From positions 1 through 9,193 of the forward strand of contig JASLGJ010000458.1 of assembly GCA_030150085.1 (NCBI GenBank): a stretch of DNA of 9,193 nt. The letters run 5' to 3'. The stretch comes from Candidatus Elarobacter sp. (lineage in GTDB: Bacteria > Vulcanimicrobiota > Vulcanimicrobiia > Vulcanimicrobiales > Vulcanimicrobiaceae). Below, in pieces: positions 1 through 7,065 of this stretch. The position numbers and the translations under genes were made by a program. The notes below the pieces were generated by a model. The model had not been told where the DNA came from. It made no database searches and saw only the letters and a list, made by a program, of their open reading frames with translations. Each line of letters begins with the position of its first letter. Within the stretch, counting starts at the first letter, position 1.

Positions 1-2
1 TG

Positions 3-281
3 CGCGCGAACGCGATGGTCGCCGAGGTGATCCCGCACCGCCACCTGATCGCCGACCTCTCCGCGGCGGCGCAGGTTCCGCCGCCCGCGCTGCGCGTGCT
101 CGAATCGCTCGGCGCGCGGCTGGCCGTCGAAGGACGCCGGCTGGTCGTCGTGCTGAACCGCACTTCGGCCGCCGCGGCGCGCCGGACGATGTTCGCCTAC
201 CCGGTCGCGGCGACGGTCGCGGAAGCCTACCGCATCCTCGAGCTGCGAGCGCCGTTCGGCGCGGCCGACGCGGCGGCGTAG
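3..281 (+). CDS. STAS-like domain protein, C-terminal part (5' end outside window)
   Basis: The reading frame is open back to the window edge, so the ATG at 15 is probably internal. The visible 92 residues have the shape of a STAS domain, the fold of anti-sigma-factor antagonists and sulfate transporter tails. A hydrophobic strand ending in ADLS is followed by an amphipathic helix (PALRVLESLGARLAVEGRRL), a second strand (VVVLN), then a short helix and the closing VAEAYRIL helix. In SpoIIAA-type antagonists ADLS is followed by a phosphorylatable Ser in a D-S-S-G-like turn. Here that turn reads QVPPPAL with no Ser, so classical phospho-switching looks unlikely. The fold call rests on the pattern of strands and helices, not on a diagnostic motif, and the partner genes are out of view. 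An unrelated alpha/beta protein remains possible. Confidence 0.45.
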   Translation, partial: RANAMVAEVIPHRHLIADLSAAAQVPPPALRVLESLGARLAVEGRRLVVVLNRTSAAAARRTMFAYPVAATVAEAYRILELRAPFGAADAAA

Positions 282-304
282 CGCGGCTTCGCCGACCCGG
301 CCAG

Positions 305-329
305 GGCGCGGCGAAACGGGCGCCGCGCC
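305..329 (+). terminator. GC-rich hairpin, possible weak terminator
   Basis: A perfect 9-bp inverted repeat (GGCGCGGCG and CGCCGCGCC, 7-nt loop AAACGGG) lies 24 bases after the STAS-like stop and 24 bases before the SGNH start. No T-tract follows, so it is not a canonical intrinsic terminator. It could attenuate, stabilise an mRNA end, or be a by-product of the very high GC content. Confidence 0.3.
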
Positions 330-353
330 GCGTCCGCCGAATCGCCCGGACCT

Positions 354-1328
354 ATGAAGAGCCATTCTCCGCGAGCCGTGCGCAAGCCGCTGCTCGCCGT
401 TCTCGCGCTGTCGCTCGCGCTGCTCGGCGCGCCCGGCGCGCCGGCGCGCGCGAGCGACGCGGCCCCGGCGGTGAAGATCCTGTTCGTCGGCAACAGCTTC
501 GTGCACGGCGCGTTCGAGCCGGTGCTCTCGTACAACGCGAAGGCGGTGACGGACGAGAACGCCGGCCTGCCGGCGGACGACCCGCGCGCGGAGAACCGGG
601 GCGGGAAGCCCAGCGGTCCGTGGGGCGGCATCGCGGCGATCTTCAAGCGGTTCACCCAGGAGGCGGGGCTCGATTACGACGTCCACGTCGAGCTCGCCAG
701 CGGGATGCCGCTGCGCTTTCACTACGAGCACGCGCTGAGCGTGATCGCGCAGCCGCAGTGGGACGTCGTCGTGCTGCAGGAGCTGAGCACCGGCCCCGTG
801 CTCGAAACGAAGACCGGCGGCCCGGCCGACTTCGCGCGCTACACCGCGCTGCTCGAGCAGGCGGTCCACCGCGCCAACCCGGCCGCGCGCGTGCTGCTGT
901 ACGAGACGTTTCCGCGCGCCGACCTGACCTATCCGCCCGGATCGCCCTACGCCGGGAAGAGCATCGAGGTCATGGGCGACGCGCTGCACGACGCGTACTA
1001 CCGCGAAGCGCGAACCGAAGGCCGCCTCGCGGGCGTCGCGCCGGTCGGCGACGCCTGGCTGCGCGCGATCCGCGAGGGCGTCGCCGAGCCGAACCCCTAC
1101 GCGCCCGAGCCCGGCAAGCTCGACCTCTGGAACGTCGACCGCTATCATCCCAGCCCGTGGGGCGCGTATCTCAACGCCTGCGTCTTCTTCGAGCGCTTGA
1201 CGAACCGCGACGCGCGCACGCTCGGCCCGAACGAGCGCGCCGCCGCGGATCTGGGCATCAGCCCCGCGCAAGCGCAAACGCTGCAGCGCATCGCGCACGA
1301 AACGGTCGGCGCGGCCGCCGGCTCGTAA
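354..1328 (+). CDS. Secreted SGNH/GDSL-like hydrolase
   Basis: This 324-residue protein begins with a Sec signal peptide: a basic N-region with RAVRK, a hydrophobic core at about 12-25, and a likely cleavage after ARA at residue 33. The mature part starts directly with block I of the SGNH hydrolase family, KILFVGNSFVHG, where Ser48 would be the nucleophile. Block II is represented by the Gly in ELASGMP (Gly117) and block III by DVVVLQELS (137-145). Block V, DRYHPSPWGAY, supplies Asp262 and His265 of the triad. The G-N-S-F variant of block I and the Q-E in block III resemble the DUF4886-like branch. It should act outside the cytoplasm as an esterase or carbohydrate deacetylase; the substrate cannot be read. 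The ATG at 354 places the signal peptide correctly, although the Shine-Dalgarno (CGGA) is weak. The next gene on the strand is also secreted, 134 bases away. Confidence 0.85.
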   Translation: MKSHSPRAVRKPLLAVLALSLALLGAPGAPARASDAAPAVKILFVGNSFVHGAFEPVLSYNAKAVTDENAGLPADDPRAENRGGKPSGPWGGIAAIFKRFTQEAGLDYDVHVELASGMPLRFHYEHALSVIAQPQWDVVVLQELSTGPVLETKTGGPADFARYTALLEQAVHRANPAARVLLYETFPRADLTYPPGSPYAGKSIEVMGDALHDAYYREARTEGRLAGVAPVGDAWLRAIREGVAEPNPYAPEPGKLDLWNVDRYHPSPWGAYLNACVFFERLTNRDARTLGPNERAAADLGISPAQAQTLQRIAHETVGAAAGS

Positions 1329-1337
1329 CGCGCAGAT

Positions 1338-1349
1338 CGGACATGTCCG
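1338..1349. promoter_or_regulatory. 12-bp perfect palindrome, possible operator
   Basis: CGGACATGTCCG is a perfect palindrome 10 bases after the SGNH stop and about 115 bases before the CHAP gene start. Its position between two genes on the same strand fits a dimeric regulator site for the downstream gene. No second copy was noticed in the window and no clear -35/-10 pair is visible beside it. Confidence 0.25.
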
Positions 1350-1462
1350 CCGCCGTTGGTGGCAGGTGTGACATTTCGCGCCGGTAATGGTACGCCGTGG
1401 ACGCGGGACGCGGCGTCGTTCGGCGCGCGCGAGGACGCGTCGAATTGGGGTGTGAACTCGAC

Positions 1463-2818
1463 ATGGCTCAACTCCGGAAGAGGTCTCTTTCCTTTGCGCT
1501 CGTGCTCGCGCTGAGCGCCGCGACCGCGGGCACCGCGTCCGCCGGCGCGGGCGAGTTCGGGCAGACCGCGCGCGTGCAGCTCGGCGACGTCGCCGCGGTC
1601 GCCGCGCACGCCGACCGCTTCGTGGTCGACAACGTCCCGCTCGTGCTGACGTCGCACTTGCAGACGGTGCCGTTCGTCGCCGCGCAGCCCGGCAACCCGA
1701 ACCAGGGCGCGACCTCGATGACGACCGTGCCGTACCGGATGGTGCGCGTCGCGGCGATTCCCTACGGCTTCGGCGCACCGTCCGAGGCCCGCGTCAGCGC
1801 CGCGCCCGGCACGTCCGGCGCGATGGCGAGCGCGATCCGCCGCCTGAGCGGCGCGACCCCGTCCGCGCTGACGCCCGCGGTCGGCGCGCGCATCTTCGGG
1901 CAGACGGTCTCCGGCACGACCTCGCTGCAGCCCAACCGCGACGACCCGACCCACAGCACGTACGTGGCCAACGCGAGCTTCGTGACCGAGGCCGGCTCGC
2001 GGCTGTGGCTGGTCACCATCGCGCAGCAGCTTCCCGGCGGCGCGCAGCGCGACGCGGCGATGCAGACCTTCGTGCGCGACGCGCTCTCCGGGCTGACGCT
2101 CGAGAGCGCCGGGCTGGCCCGGCCGACGACCCGGCTGCGCGCGCTCGGACCGCTGCAGGCCAAACACTACCCGGCGGCGGCCGCACCGGCCGGCCGCGAG
2201 CTTCGCCCGATGACCTACACCGGCTGGAACGTGGCCAGCCCGCCCGGCTGGTGGAACGGCCAGAACTGCGACTACAGCCACTACTACAACAACACGCCGG
2301 CCAGCGTCCCCGCGCCGTTCCTGCTCACCGCCACCTCGAACGTTCCCAACCCCTGGCACGGGCTGCAGGCCTGCGGCCCCAACCCGTACGCGTACGCCAA
2401 CGCGGACGTCCTCGAGACGTTCTACAGCGGCGCCTGGGGCGAGTACGAGTGGGAGTGCGTCGAGCTGGTGATGCGCTGGATGTACCAGGCCTACGGCACG
2501 CACCCGTACGGCGCCAACGGCAACCAGGTCGCTTCGAACTACTCCTCGTCCTACGGCGGCAGCATGAGCTACGTCTACAACGGCTACGCCGCGCCGCTGC
2601 CCTCGGCCGGCGACGTGCTGCAGTACCAGGGCGGCACCTACGGCCACACCTCGGTGGTGGTGTCGGAGTCGCACAACAGCTCGGGCAACGGCGGGCTCTA
2701 CGTGATCGAGCAGAACGACGGCAACTACGCCGGCGACTACCTGAGCGAGAGCAACTGGCACGTCAACTGCAGCGCCTACAACGGCCTGTGCCCCAACGCC
2801 TGGCTCCACAAGAACTGA
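1463..2818 (+). CDS. Secreted CHAP-domain amidase/endopeptidase
   Basis: The 451-residue product has a signal peptide (basic MAQLRKR, hydrophobic core 9-20, cleavage near ASA at 25-27). A frame open from GTG 1397 would add 22 residues ahead of that peptide, so ATG 1463 is preferred despite a poorly placed GGGG at 1447. Residues 28-225 match no family I recognise. The C-terminal part, from about 315, is a CHAP (NlpC/P60-like) domain: ECVELVMRW holds the nucleophile Cys332, YGHTSVVV holds His395, and YVIEQNDG holds Glu416 as the third polar residue. CHAP enzymes cut peptidoglycan stem peptides or the Ala-muramate amide bond. Cys269, Cys304, Cys436 and Cys443 flank the core and could form disulfides in an exported protein. 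The 265-451 region is rich in Tyr, Asn and Trp. Likely roles are wall turnover or lysis of competitors; none is proven by context. Confidence 0.8.
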   Translation: MAQLRKRSLSFALVLALSAATAGTASAGAGEFGQTARVQLGDVAAVAAHADRFVVDNVPLVLTSHLQTVPFVAAQPGNPNQGATSMTTVPYRMVRVAAIPYGFGAPSEARVSAAPGTSGAMASAIRRLSGATPSALTPAVGARIFGQTVSGTTSLQPNRDDPTHSTYVANASFVTEAGSRLWLVTIAQQLPGGAQRDAAMQTFVRDALSGLTLESAGLARPTTRLRALGPLQAKHYPAAAAPAGRELRPMTYTGWNVASPPGWWNGQNCDYSHYYNNTPASVPAPFLLTATSNVPNPWHGLQACGPNPYAYANADVLETFYSGAWGEYEWECVELVMRWMYQAYGTHPYGANGNQVASNYSSSYGGSMSYVYNGYAAPLPSAGDVLQYQGGTYGHTSVVVSESHNSSGNGGLYVIEQNDGNYAGDYLSESNWHVNCSAYNGLCPNAWLHKN

Positions 2819-2843
2819 CGCCCGGCGCCGTCCGAAAACGCGA

Positions 2844-2868
2844 GGGAGCCGGCGTGCCGGCTCCCTTT
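2844..2868. terminator. Intrinsic terminator between convergent genes
   Basis: GGGAGCCGGC and GCCGGCTCCC form a perfect 10-bp inverted repeat with a 2-nt centre, so about 8-9 pairs would form in RNA, followed by TTTGCG. It lies 26 bases after the CHAP stop. On the other strand the stem is followed by TCGCGTTTTC, and the convergent PQQ dehydrogenase gene ends 66 bases away. One element may therefore stop transcription from both sides. Confidence 0.75.
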
Positions 2869-2933
2869 GCGTATCACGACGCCGTTTCGTGGCACCGCGC
2901 CGTTCGCGGCGCCGCTCGGAGCGTGTGCCGGCG

Positions 2934-4643
2934 TCAGCGCGCGGCGGGGAGCTTCCAGACGTAGATGTCGGAGGCGTCCTTGACGCTCTTGAGCCACGGC
3001 GTGACGGTGGGGTAGAAGATCGGCAGCAGGCCGCTCTTGCCGGCCTCGACCGCGACGTACTGCGTGCCGTTCACCGCGTAGGTCACCGGCGGAGCCGACA
3101 CGCTCGACGACAGCGTCGGGCTGCTCCAGACGATCTTGCCGCTGCCCTCGTCGAGCGCGACCAGCTTGCCCTCGGGCTCGCCCGCGAACACCAGCCCGCC
3201 GGTCAGCAGCAGCCCGCCCGCGGGCGGCGACTGGAAGTGCGTCTTCCACAACCGCTGGCCGGTGGTGAGGTCGAACGCGACGATGCTGCCGTGCAGCAGC
3301 TCGCCCTTCTTGAAGCTGAAGATCCCGCCGATGTTGAACCCGGCCAGGGTCGGCTTGGCGGGCGAGGCCTTGGGGTTCATGACGTTGCTGCTCTCGAACA
3401 CCGGGATGACCAGCACGTGCTTGCCGGCGTCGTAGGCGACGGGCTGCCAGTTGTGCCCGCCCTCGGTGCCCGGGGTGTAGTAGAATGGCCTCATGGCGCG
3501 CGCCGCGGCGTAGATCGCCCGGTTGGGGTGGACCGTGCCGTCGCGGTCGATCTTGGCCCAGTTGACGCGGTCGACGAACGGCACCGCGTAGACCAGCTTG
3601 CCGTTGGTGCGGTCGAGCACGAACAGGTAGCCGTCGCGGTCGGCGTGCGCGATCGCCTTCACCGTCGTGCCGTCGGGCATCGGCAGGTCGGCCAGCACCG
3701 GCTCGCTCACGGCGTCGTAGTCGAAGTAGTCGCTGCTGGTGTACTTGTGGTACCACTTCACCCGCCCGCTGCGCGGGTCGAGCGCGAGCGTGCAGTCGGA
3801 GTAGAGCGCGTCGCCGGCGAACGCGGTCGGGTCGAAGTCGGGGTTGGGGTTGCCGACGCCCCAGTACACGGTCCGCAGCTCGGGGTCGTAGGTGCCGGGC
3901 AGCCAGGTCGGCGCGCCGCGCGGCGTGGTGCCCGCGCGCAGGTGCCACGTCTTCGCGAGCGGGCTGCTCGGGGCGGGCGCGGTGTAGGTGCGCCAGAGCT
4001 GCTTGCCCGTGCGCGGGTCGTAGCCCGCGATGAAGCCGCGGTTGCCGTACTCGCCCCCGCCCACCCCGGTGATCAGCACCCCGTCGGCCAGCAGCGGGGG
4101 GCTGGTGATCGTGTAGGACTGCGCGTACGGCGCGACCTCGGTGTTCCAGCGCACCTTGCCGGTCGCGGCGTCGAGCGCCACCAGGTGCGCGTCGAAGGTC
4201 GGCGTCACCACCAGATCGCCGACCAGCGTCACGCCGCGGTTGTTGACGTTGCAGCAGCCGCGCGCGCGCATCGCCGAGGGGTAGGCGTAGTCCCACTTCT
4301 TGGCCCCGCTCGCCGCGTCGAAGGCGAACACGTGCGCGAAGCCGGTCGTGACGTACATGACGCCGTCGCGCACGATCGGCGTGCCTTCCATCGAGACCGG
4401 CTTGCCGAGCCGTTTGTGCCAGGCCGGCACGAGCGCCGTGACGGTCGCGGGCGTGATGCCGTCCAGCGCGCTGGCGCGGTGCGCGGCCAGGTTGCCGCCG
4501 TACGTCGGCCAGTCGCCCGTGCCGCCGGCGGCGGTATCGGCCGCGCGGGCCGGCGGGACGGGACCTCCGCCGGCAAGCGCCAGCGCGAGGGCGAAGGTCG
4601 CGCCCAGCGCGCGAACGAGGCGCCGGTGGTGCATCTCAGGCAT
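2934..4643 (-). CDS. PQQ-dependent alcohol dehydrogenase, methanol/ethanol family
   Basis: This 569-residue periplasmic quinoprotein oxidises an alcohol with pyrroloquinoline quinone. The signal peptide (HHRRLVRAL, hydrophobic core to about 25, cleavage after ARA at 34) is followed by the family opening DWPTYGGN. Landmarks in order are: vicinal Cys130-Cys131 in RGCCNVNNRG (the disulfide over PQQ in MxaF), Glu198 in GGGEYGNRGF (metal ligand), Trp247 in PTWLPGTYDPEL, Asn265 in GVGNPNPDF (metal ligand), catalytic Asp308 with Asp310 in YFDYDAVSE, Arg336 in HADRDGYLFVLDRTNG, and GGHNWQP near 395-401. Tryptophan-docking repeats such as DAATGKVRW recur around the propeller. There is no C-terminal cytochrome c domain, so a separate electron acceptor is needed; none is in the window. 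ATG 4643 is chosen because GGGAG lies 5 bases upstream; ATG 4634 is the alternative. The extra Asp310 suggests lanthanide rather than calcium. The substrate is not readable. Confidence 0.92.
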   Translation of the reverse strand: MPEMHHRRLVRALGATFALALALAGGGPVPPARAADTAAGGTGDWPTYGGNLAAHRASALDGITPATVTALVPAWHKRLGKPVSMEGTPIVRDGVMYVTTGFAHVFAFDAASGAKKWDYAYPSAMRARGCCNVNNRGVTLVGDLVVTPTFDAHLVALDAATGKVRWNTEVAPYAQSYTITSPPLLADGVLITGVGGGEYGNRGFIAGYDPRTGKQLWRTYTAPAPSSPLAKTWHLRAGTTPRGAPTWLPGTYDPELRTVYWGVGNPNPDFDPTAFAGDALYSDCTLALDPRSGRVKWYHKYTSSDYFDYDAVSEPVLADLPMPDGTTVKAIAHADRDGYLFVLDRTNGKLVYAVPFVDRVNWAKIDRDGTVHPNRAIYAAARAMRPFYYTPGTEGGHNWQPVAYDAGKHVLVIPVFESSNVMNPKASPAKPTLAGFNIGGIFSFKKGELLHGSIVAFDLTTGQRLWKTHFQSPPAGGLLLTGGLVFAGEPEGKLVALDEGSGKIVWSSPTLSSSVSAPPVTYAVNGTQYVAVEAGKSGLLPIFYPTVTPWLKSVKDASDIYVWKLPAAR

Positions 4644-4689
4644 CCCATCTCCCAACGTGGCGGAGTCGCAGCGCACCCAGCGCTGTGCC

Positions 4690-4695
4690 TGTATA
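4690..4695 (-). promoter_or_regulatory. Possible -10 element of the PQQ dehydrogenase gene
   Basis: On the minus strand TATACA stands out in an otherwise GC-rich leader, about 46 bases before the ATG at 4643. The hexamer 17 bases upstream (GGGAAG) is a poor -35, so an activator or an alternative sigma factor would be needed. It lies between the tRNA terminator and the gene, which is where a promoter is required. Confidence 0.35.
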
Positions 4696-4758
4696 GACGC
4701 CCGCGCCGCGCACTTCCCTCCCCTCGGCGCCCGGGCCCAAGCGAGCGCCGGCCGGCCG

Positions 4759-4798
4759 AAAAAGAAACCCGGCTCGTCCTCTCGGACGGCCGGGCTTC
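4759..4798 (-). terminator. Intrinsic terminator of tRNA-Leu
   Basis: Reading the minus strand, ten bases after the CCA end, GAAGCCCGGC pairs with GCCGGGTTTC (one G-T wobble) and an inner GTCC/GGAC stem closes on a GAGA tetraloop. The stem runs into TTTTT. It is a canonical rho-independent terminator that ends the tRNA transcript and insulates the PQQ dehydrogenase gene. Confidence 0.85.
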
Positions 4799-4807
4799 GT
4801 CGGTCTT

Positions 4808-4894
4808 TGGTGCCCAGGAAGGGACTCGAACCCCCACGACCTCGCGATCACTAATACCTGAAACTAGCGCGTCTACCAATTCCGCCACCTGGGC
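4808..4894 (-). tRNA. tRNA-Leu (anticodon CAG)
   Basis: The minus strand folds as a class II tRNA. The acceptor stem is GCCCAGG with CCTGGGC, the discriminator base is A, and the CCA end is encoded at 4808-4810. The D-arm GCGGAATTGGTAGACGCG is the usual leucine form. The anticodon arm is CTAGT-TTCAGGT-ATTAG with anticodon CAG, reading CUG. A long variable arm (GATCGCGAGGTCG region) and the T-loop GGTTCGAGTCC follow. CTG is abundant in the genes of this window, so the tRNA serves a major codon. The gene sits 55 bases downstream of the MFS stop on the same strand; no separate promoter is evident. Confidence 0.97.
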
Positions 4895-4925
4895 GCGGAC
4901 CGACCGACCACGATTCACCCTCGCC

Positions 4926-4937
4926 GGGTCCGGACCC
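4926..4937. repeat. 12-bp palindrome between MFS gene and tRNA
   Basis: GGGTCCGGACCC is a perfect palindrome in the 55-base gap between the MFS stop and tRNA-Leu. With no loop and no T-tract it is a poor terminator. It may be a protein site or a chance product of GC-rich sequence. Confidence 0.2.
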
Positions 4938-4949
4938 TCCGTCCCGCGC

Positions 4950-6164
4950 TCAAGGAGCCGGCGCGGCCTCGGGCGCGGCCGCCGCGGGCTTGCCCAGCGC
5001 GAGGCGCAGGCGCAGCACCGGGACCGTGGCCAGCAGCGACAGCCCGGCCATCAGCAACCAGGAGGCGCGCAGCGACGCGTGGTCGGCCAGCGCGCCGAAG
5101 GCGAACGGCGCGACCGCCGAGGCGCCGTAGATCGCGGTCAGGGCCAGGCCCAGGGCGCTGGCGGCGCGCTCGGTGCCGCCCACCTCGGCCATCGCGGCGG
5201 CCATCAGGCCGTTCCAGCCCGCGCCCGAGAAGCCGAGCAGGCCGGCGGCCAGGAACAGCGGCACCACCGCCCCGCGCCCCAGCCACGCCAGGGTCGCGCA
5301 GGCCAGCGCGGCCAGCACGCAGATGATCGCCAGCGGCACCAGGCGGTCGTTGAAGATCCGGTCGCTCGCCCAGCCCCACGAGAGCCGGCCGACCGCGGCC
5401 ATCCCCTGGCCCAGCGCGAAGGCCAGCGCGGCCAGCGCGGCCGAGGTCCCGACCTCCGTCACCGCGCTGACCGTGACGAAGGCGTTCATCGCCATCTGCA
5501 CGCTGACCAGCACCATGCAGGTCAGCGACACGGCCACCAGGCGCGGATCGCGGGCCAGCACCCGCATGCCGCGCAGCAGCGTGCGGGTCGACTGCGGCCC
5601 GGCGGGCTCGTCGCGCGCCTCGCGGTAGCCGTAGTAGGCGATCAGGGTCGGCAGCGCGACCAGCACCGCGGCGACCACGAAGGCGCCGCGGAAGCCGAGC
5701 GCGTGCGCGACCGGGGGCAGCATCAGCGCGCCCAGCGTGCCGCCCAGCGGAACGCCGGTCTGGCGGATGCCCATCGCCAAGCCGCGGTCGCGGTCGAACC
5801 AGGCCAGCACCGCGCGCCCGCCGGCCGGGGTCGAGGCGGCGTAGCCCGCGCCGAACACGCCCATCGTCGCGACCAGCCAGCCGTAGCTGGGGAAGAGCGG
5901 CGCGGCGAGCAGGGCCAGGGTCATCGTCGCGCCCGCGAAGAGCACCATCCGGCGCTCGCCCCAGCGGTCGGTCAGCAGGCCGGCGACCGCGGTGAAGGCC
6001 GCGCAGCCGCCCATCAGCGCGGTGAACACCACCCCGAGCTGCGTCTTGGAGAGGCCGAACGTCACGACCAGGACCGGCGAGAGCGAGCCGAGCGCCTGCT
6101 GCACGACCGACGCGCCGGCCTGCGCGGCGGTCATCAGGGCCAGCACGCGCCAGCGCGGGCTCAC
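4950..6164 (-). CDS. Major facilitator superfamily (MFS) transporter
   Basis: The 404-residue product is hydrophobic throughout, with about twelve membrane segments, the usual length and form of MFS proteins. The first half has the motif A loop GLLTDRWGERR at residues 62-72, between segments 2 and 3. The second half repeats it as GRLSWGWASDR near 259-269. A conserved glycine-rich stretch RGLAMGIRQTGVPLGG lies at about 127-142, and the C-terminus is a short Ala/Pro tail. The start is taken as GTG 6164: its first bases overlap the EamA stop (GTGA), which suggests translational coupling, and no good Shine-Dalgarno is seen. A longer open frame back to 6512 only shadows the EamA gene; ATG 6134 is a shorter alternative. 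It moves a small solute by proton coupling or as a uniporter; substrate and direction cannot be inferred. Confidence 0.85.
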   Translation of the reverse strand: MSPRWRVLALMTAAQAGASVVQQALGSLSPVLVVTFGLSKTQLGVVFTALMGGCAAFTAVAGLLTDRWGERRMVLFAGATMTLALLAAPLFPSYGWLVATMGVFGAGYAASTPAGGRAVLAWFDRDRGLAMGIRQTGVPLGGTLGALMLPPVAHALGFRGAFVVAAVLVALPTLIAYYGYREARDEPAGPQSTRTLLRGMRVLARDPRLVAVSLTCMVLVSVQMAMNAFVTVSAVTEVGTSAALAALAFALGQGMAAVGRLSWGWASDRIFNDRLVPLAIICVLAALACATLAWLGRGAVVPLFLAAGLLGFSGAGWNGLMAAAMAEVGGTERAASALGLALTAIYGASAVAPFAFGALADHASLRASWLLMAGLSLLATVPVLRLRLALGKPAAAAPEAAPAP

Positions 6165-7027
6165 GCGCGCTGCGCCAGGGAGATGCCCAGCGTGATCGCG
6201 GCCAAGCCGCCCAGGTCGCGCAGGCCGACCGGCTCGTGCAGCAGCAGCGCGGCCAGCGCCAAGCCGAACGCGGGGGTGAGGAAATAATACGCGCTCACCC
6301 GCGAGGCCTCGCCGTGGGTGAGCAGCCAGAACCACAGCAGCGACGCGCCGACCGACATCACCAGCACCACGTAGACGAACGAGGTGACGAACGCGGGCGT
6401 CAGGTCGGCGTGCGGCGGGCCCTCGAACAGCAGCGCGCAGGGCAGCAGGACCGCGCTCGCGGCGAGCAGCTGCAAGCCCGTCACCGCGCGCAGGTCGAGC
6501 CCGGCGCACCACTTCTTGTAGACCACCGTCGAGGCCACGCTGCCGAGCACGCCGGTGAAGGCCAGCCCGACGTCGGCCGGGTTCGCCGTGCCGCTGCCCA
6601 GGCGCGCCAGCACGATCGCGATCACCCCGCCGAAGCCCAGCGCCATGCCCGCCAGCTTACCGCGGGTGAGCGGCTCGGCCAAGAGCCACGGCGCGACCAG
6701 GGCCAGCACCAGCGGGTTGGTCGAGGCCACGATCGCGCCCACCCCGGACGCCAGGTGCAGCAGCGCGACGTAGGTGAAGCCGAGGTAGACGGCGTTGCCG
6801 AGCACGCCCAGCAGCGCCGTCGCGGCCCACTCGCGCCGGTTTCTCGGCAAGCGGGCACCCAAGGCCAGCGCGAGCGCCAGCGCGAGCAGCCCGGCGACGC
6901 CGAAGCGCACGACGAGGAACCACAGCGGCGGCGAGCCGAGCGCGCCGATCTTGCTCGGCACGTACGCCGAGGCCCACAAGAAGACGTAAAAAAGCGCCGC
7001 CGCGACTCCCACGGCCCGTCCGTTCAC
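6161..7027 (-). CDS. EamA-family (DMT superfamily) transporter
   Basis: This 288-residue membrane protein has two EamA repeats of about five helices each, roughly residues 6-143 and 156-286. Typical segments are the first helix ALFYVFLWASAYVPSK, the end of the first repeat LAEPLTRGKLAGMALGFGG (about 116-134), and its counterpart HEPVGLRDLGGLAAITLGI (about 264-282). Family members export amino acids, metabolites or drugs from the inner membrane; RhaT and YdcZ-type relatives import, so direction is uncertain. GTG 7027 is preferred because GGTGAT lies four bases upstream and the first helix begins at once. The open frame to ATG 7159 would add a non-hydrophobic extension that runs through the divergent promoter region. 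It is the first gene of a probable two-gene operon with the overlapping MFS gene. Confidence 0.85.
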   Translation of the reverse strand: MNGRAVGVAAALFYVFLWASAYVPSKIGALGSPPLWFLVVRFGVAGLLALALALALGARLPRNRREWAATALLGVLGNAVYLGFTYVALLHLASGVGAIVASTNPLVLALVAPWLLAEPLTRGKLAGMALGFGGVIAIVLARLGSGTANPADVGLAFTGVLGSVASTVVYKKWCAGLDLRAVTGLQLLAASAVLLPCALLFEGPPHADLTPAFVTSFVYVVLVMSVGASLLWFWLLTHGEASRVSAYYFLTPAFGLALAALLLHEPVGLRDLGGLAAITLGISLAQRA

Positions 7028-7044
7028 GGGTATCACCGTACGGC

Positions 7045-7065
7045 GGTGCAATCGACGGATGCACC
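7045..7065. promoter_or_regulatory. Inverted repeat in divergent intergenic region, possible operator
   Basis: GGTGCA and TGCACC form a perfect 6-bp dyad separated by nine bases (15 bp centre to centre), starting 18 bases upstream of the EamA start in the 134-bp gap between the divergent EamA and paralogue genes. A shorter dyad, CCCAC-N8-GTGGG, lies at 7086-7103. Such sites are typical of a dimeric regulator controlling divergent units, but no regulator gene is in the window. Confidence 0.3.

Noticed and set aside
1361..1396. GTGACA at 1368 with TACGCC at 1391 as a sigma-70 promoter for the CHAP gene
   Set aside because: The spacing is 17 bases, but the -10 matches poorly and would be chance in this GC context.
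1145..2809. A 554-codon open frame on the minus strand over the SGNH and CHAP genes
   Set aside because: The translation is Val/Arg/Ala-rich with no domain, while the plus strand holds a clear signal peptide and catalytic motifs.
2889..6287. A 1132-codon open frame on the plus strand
   Set aside because: It runs antisense through the PQQ dehydrogenase, the tRNA and the MFS gene, and its product is low-complexity Arg/Ala/Gly/Gln-rich. It is a by-product of high GC content, which makes stop codons rare.
6165..6512. N-terminal extension of the MFS protein to 6512
   Set aside because: It lies in a shifted frame inside the EamA gene, is Arg/Ala-rich and not hydrophobic, and the GTGA junction gives a better start.
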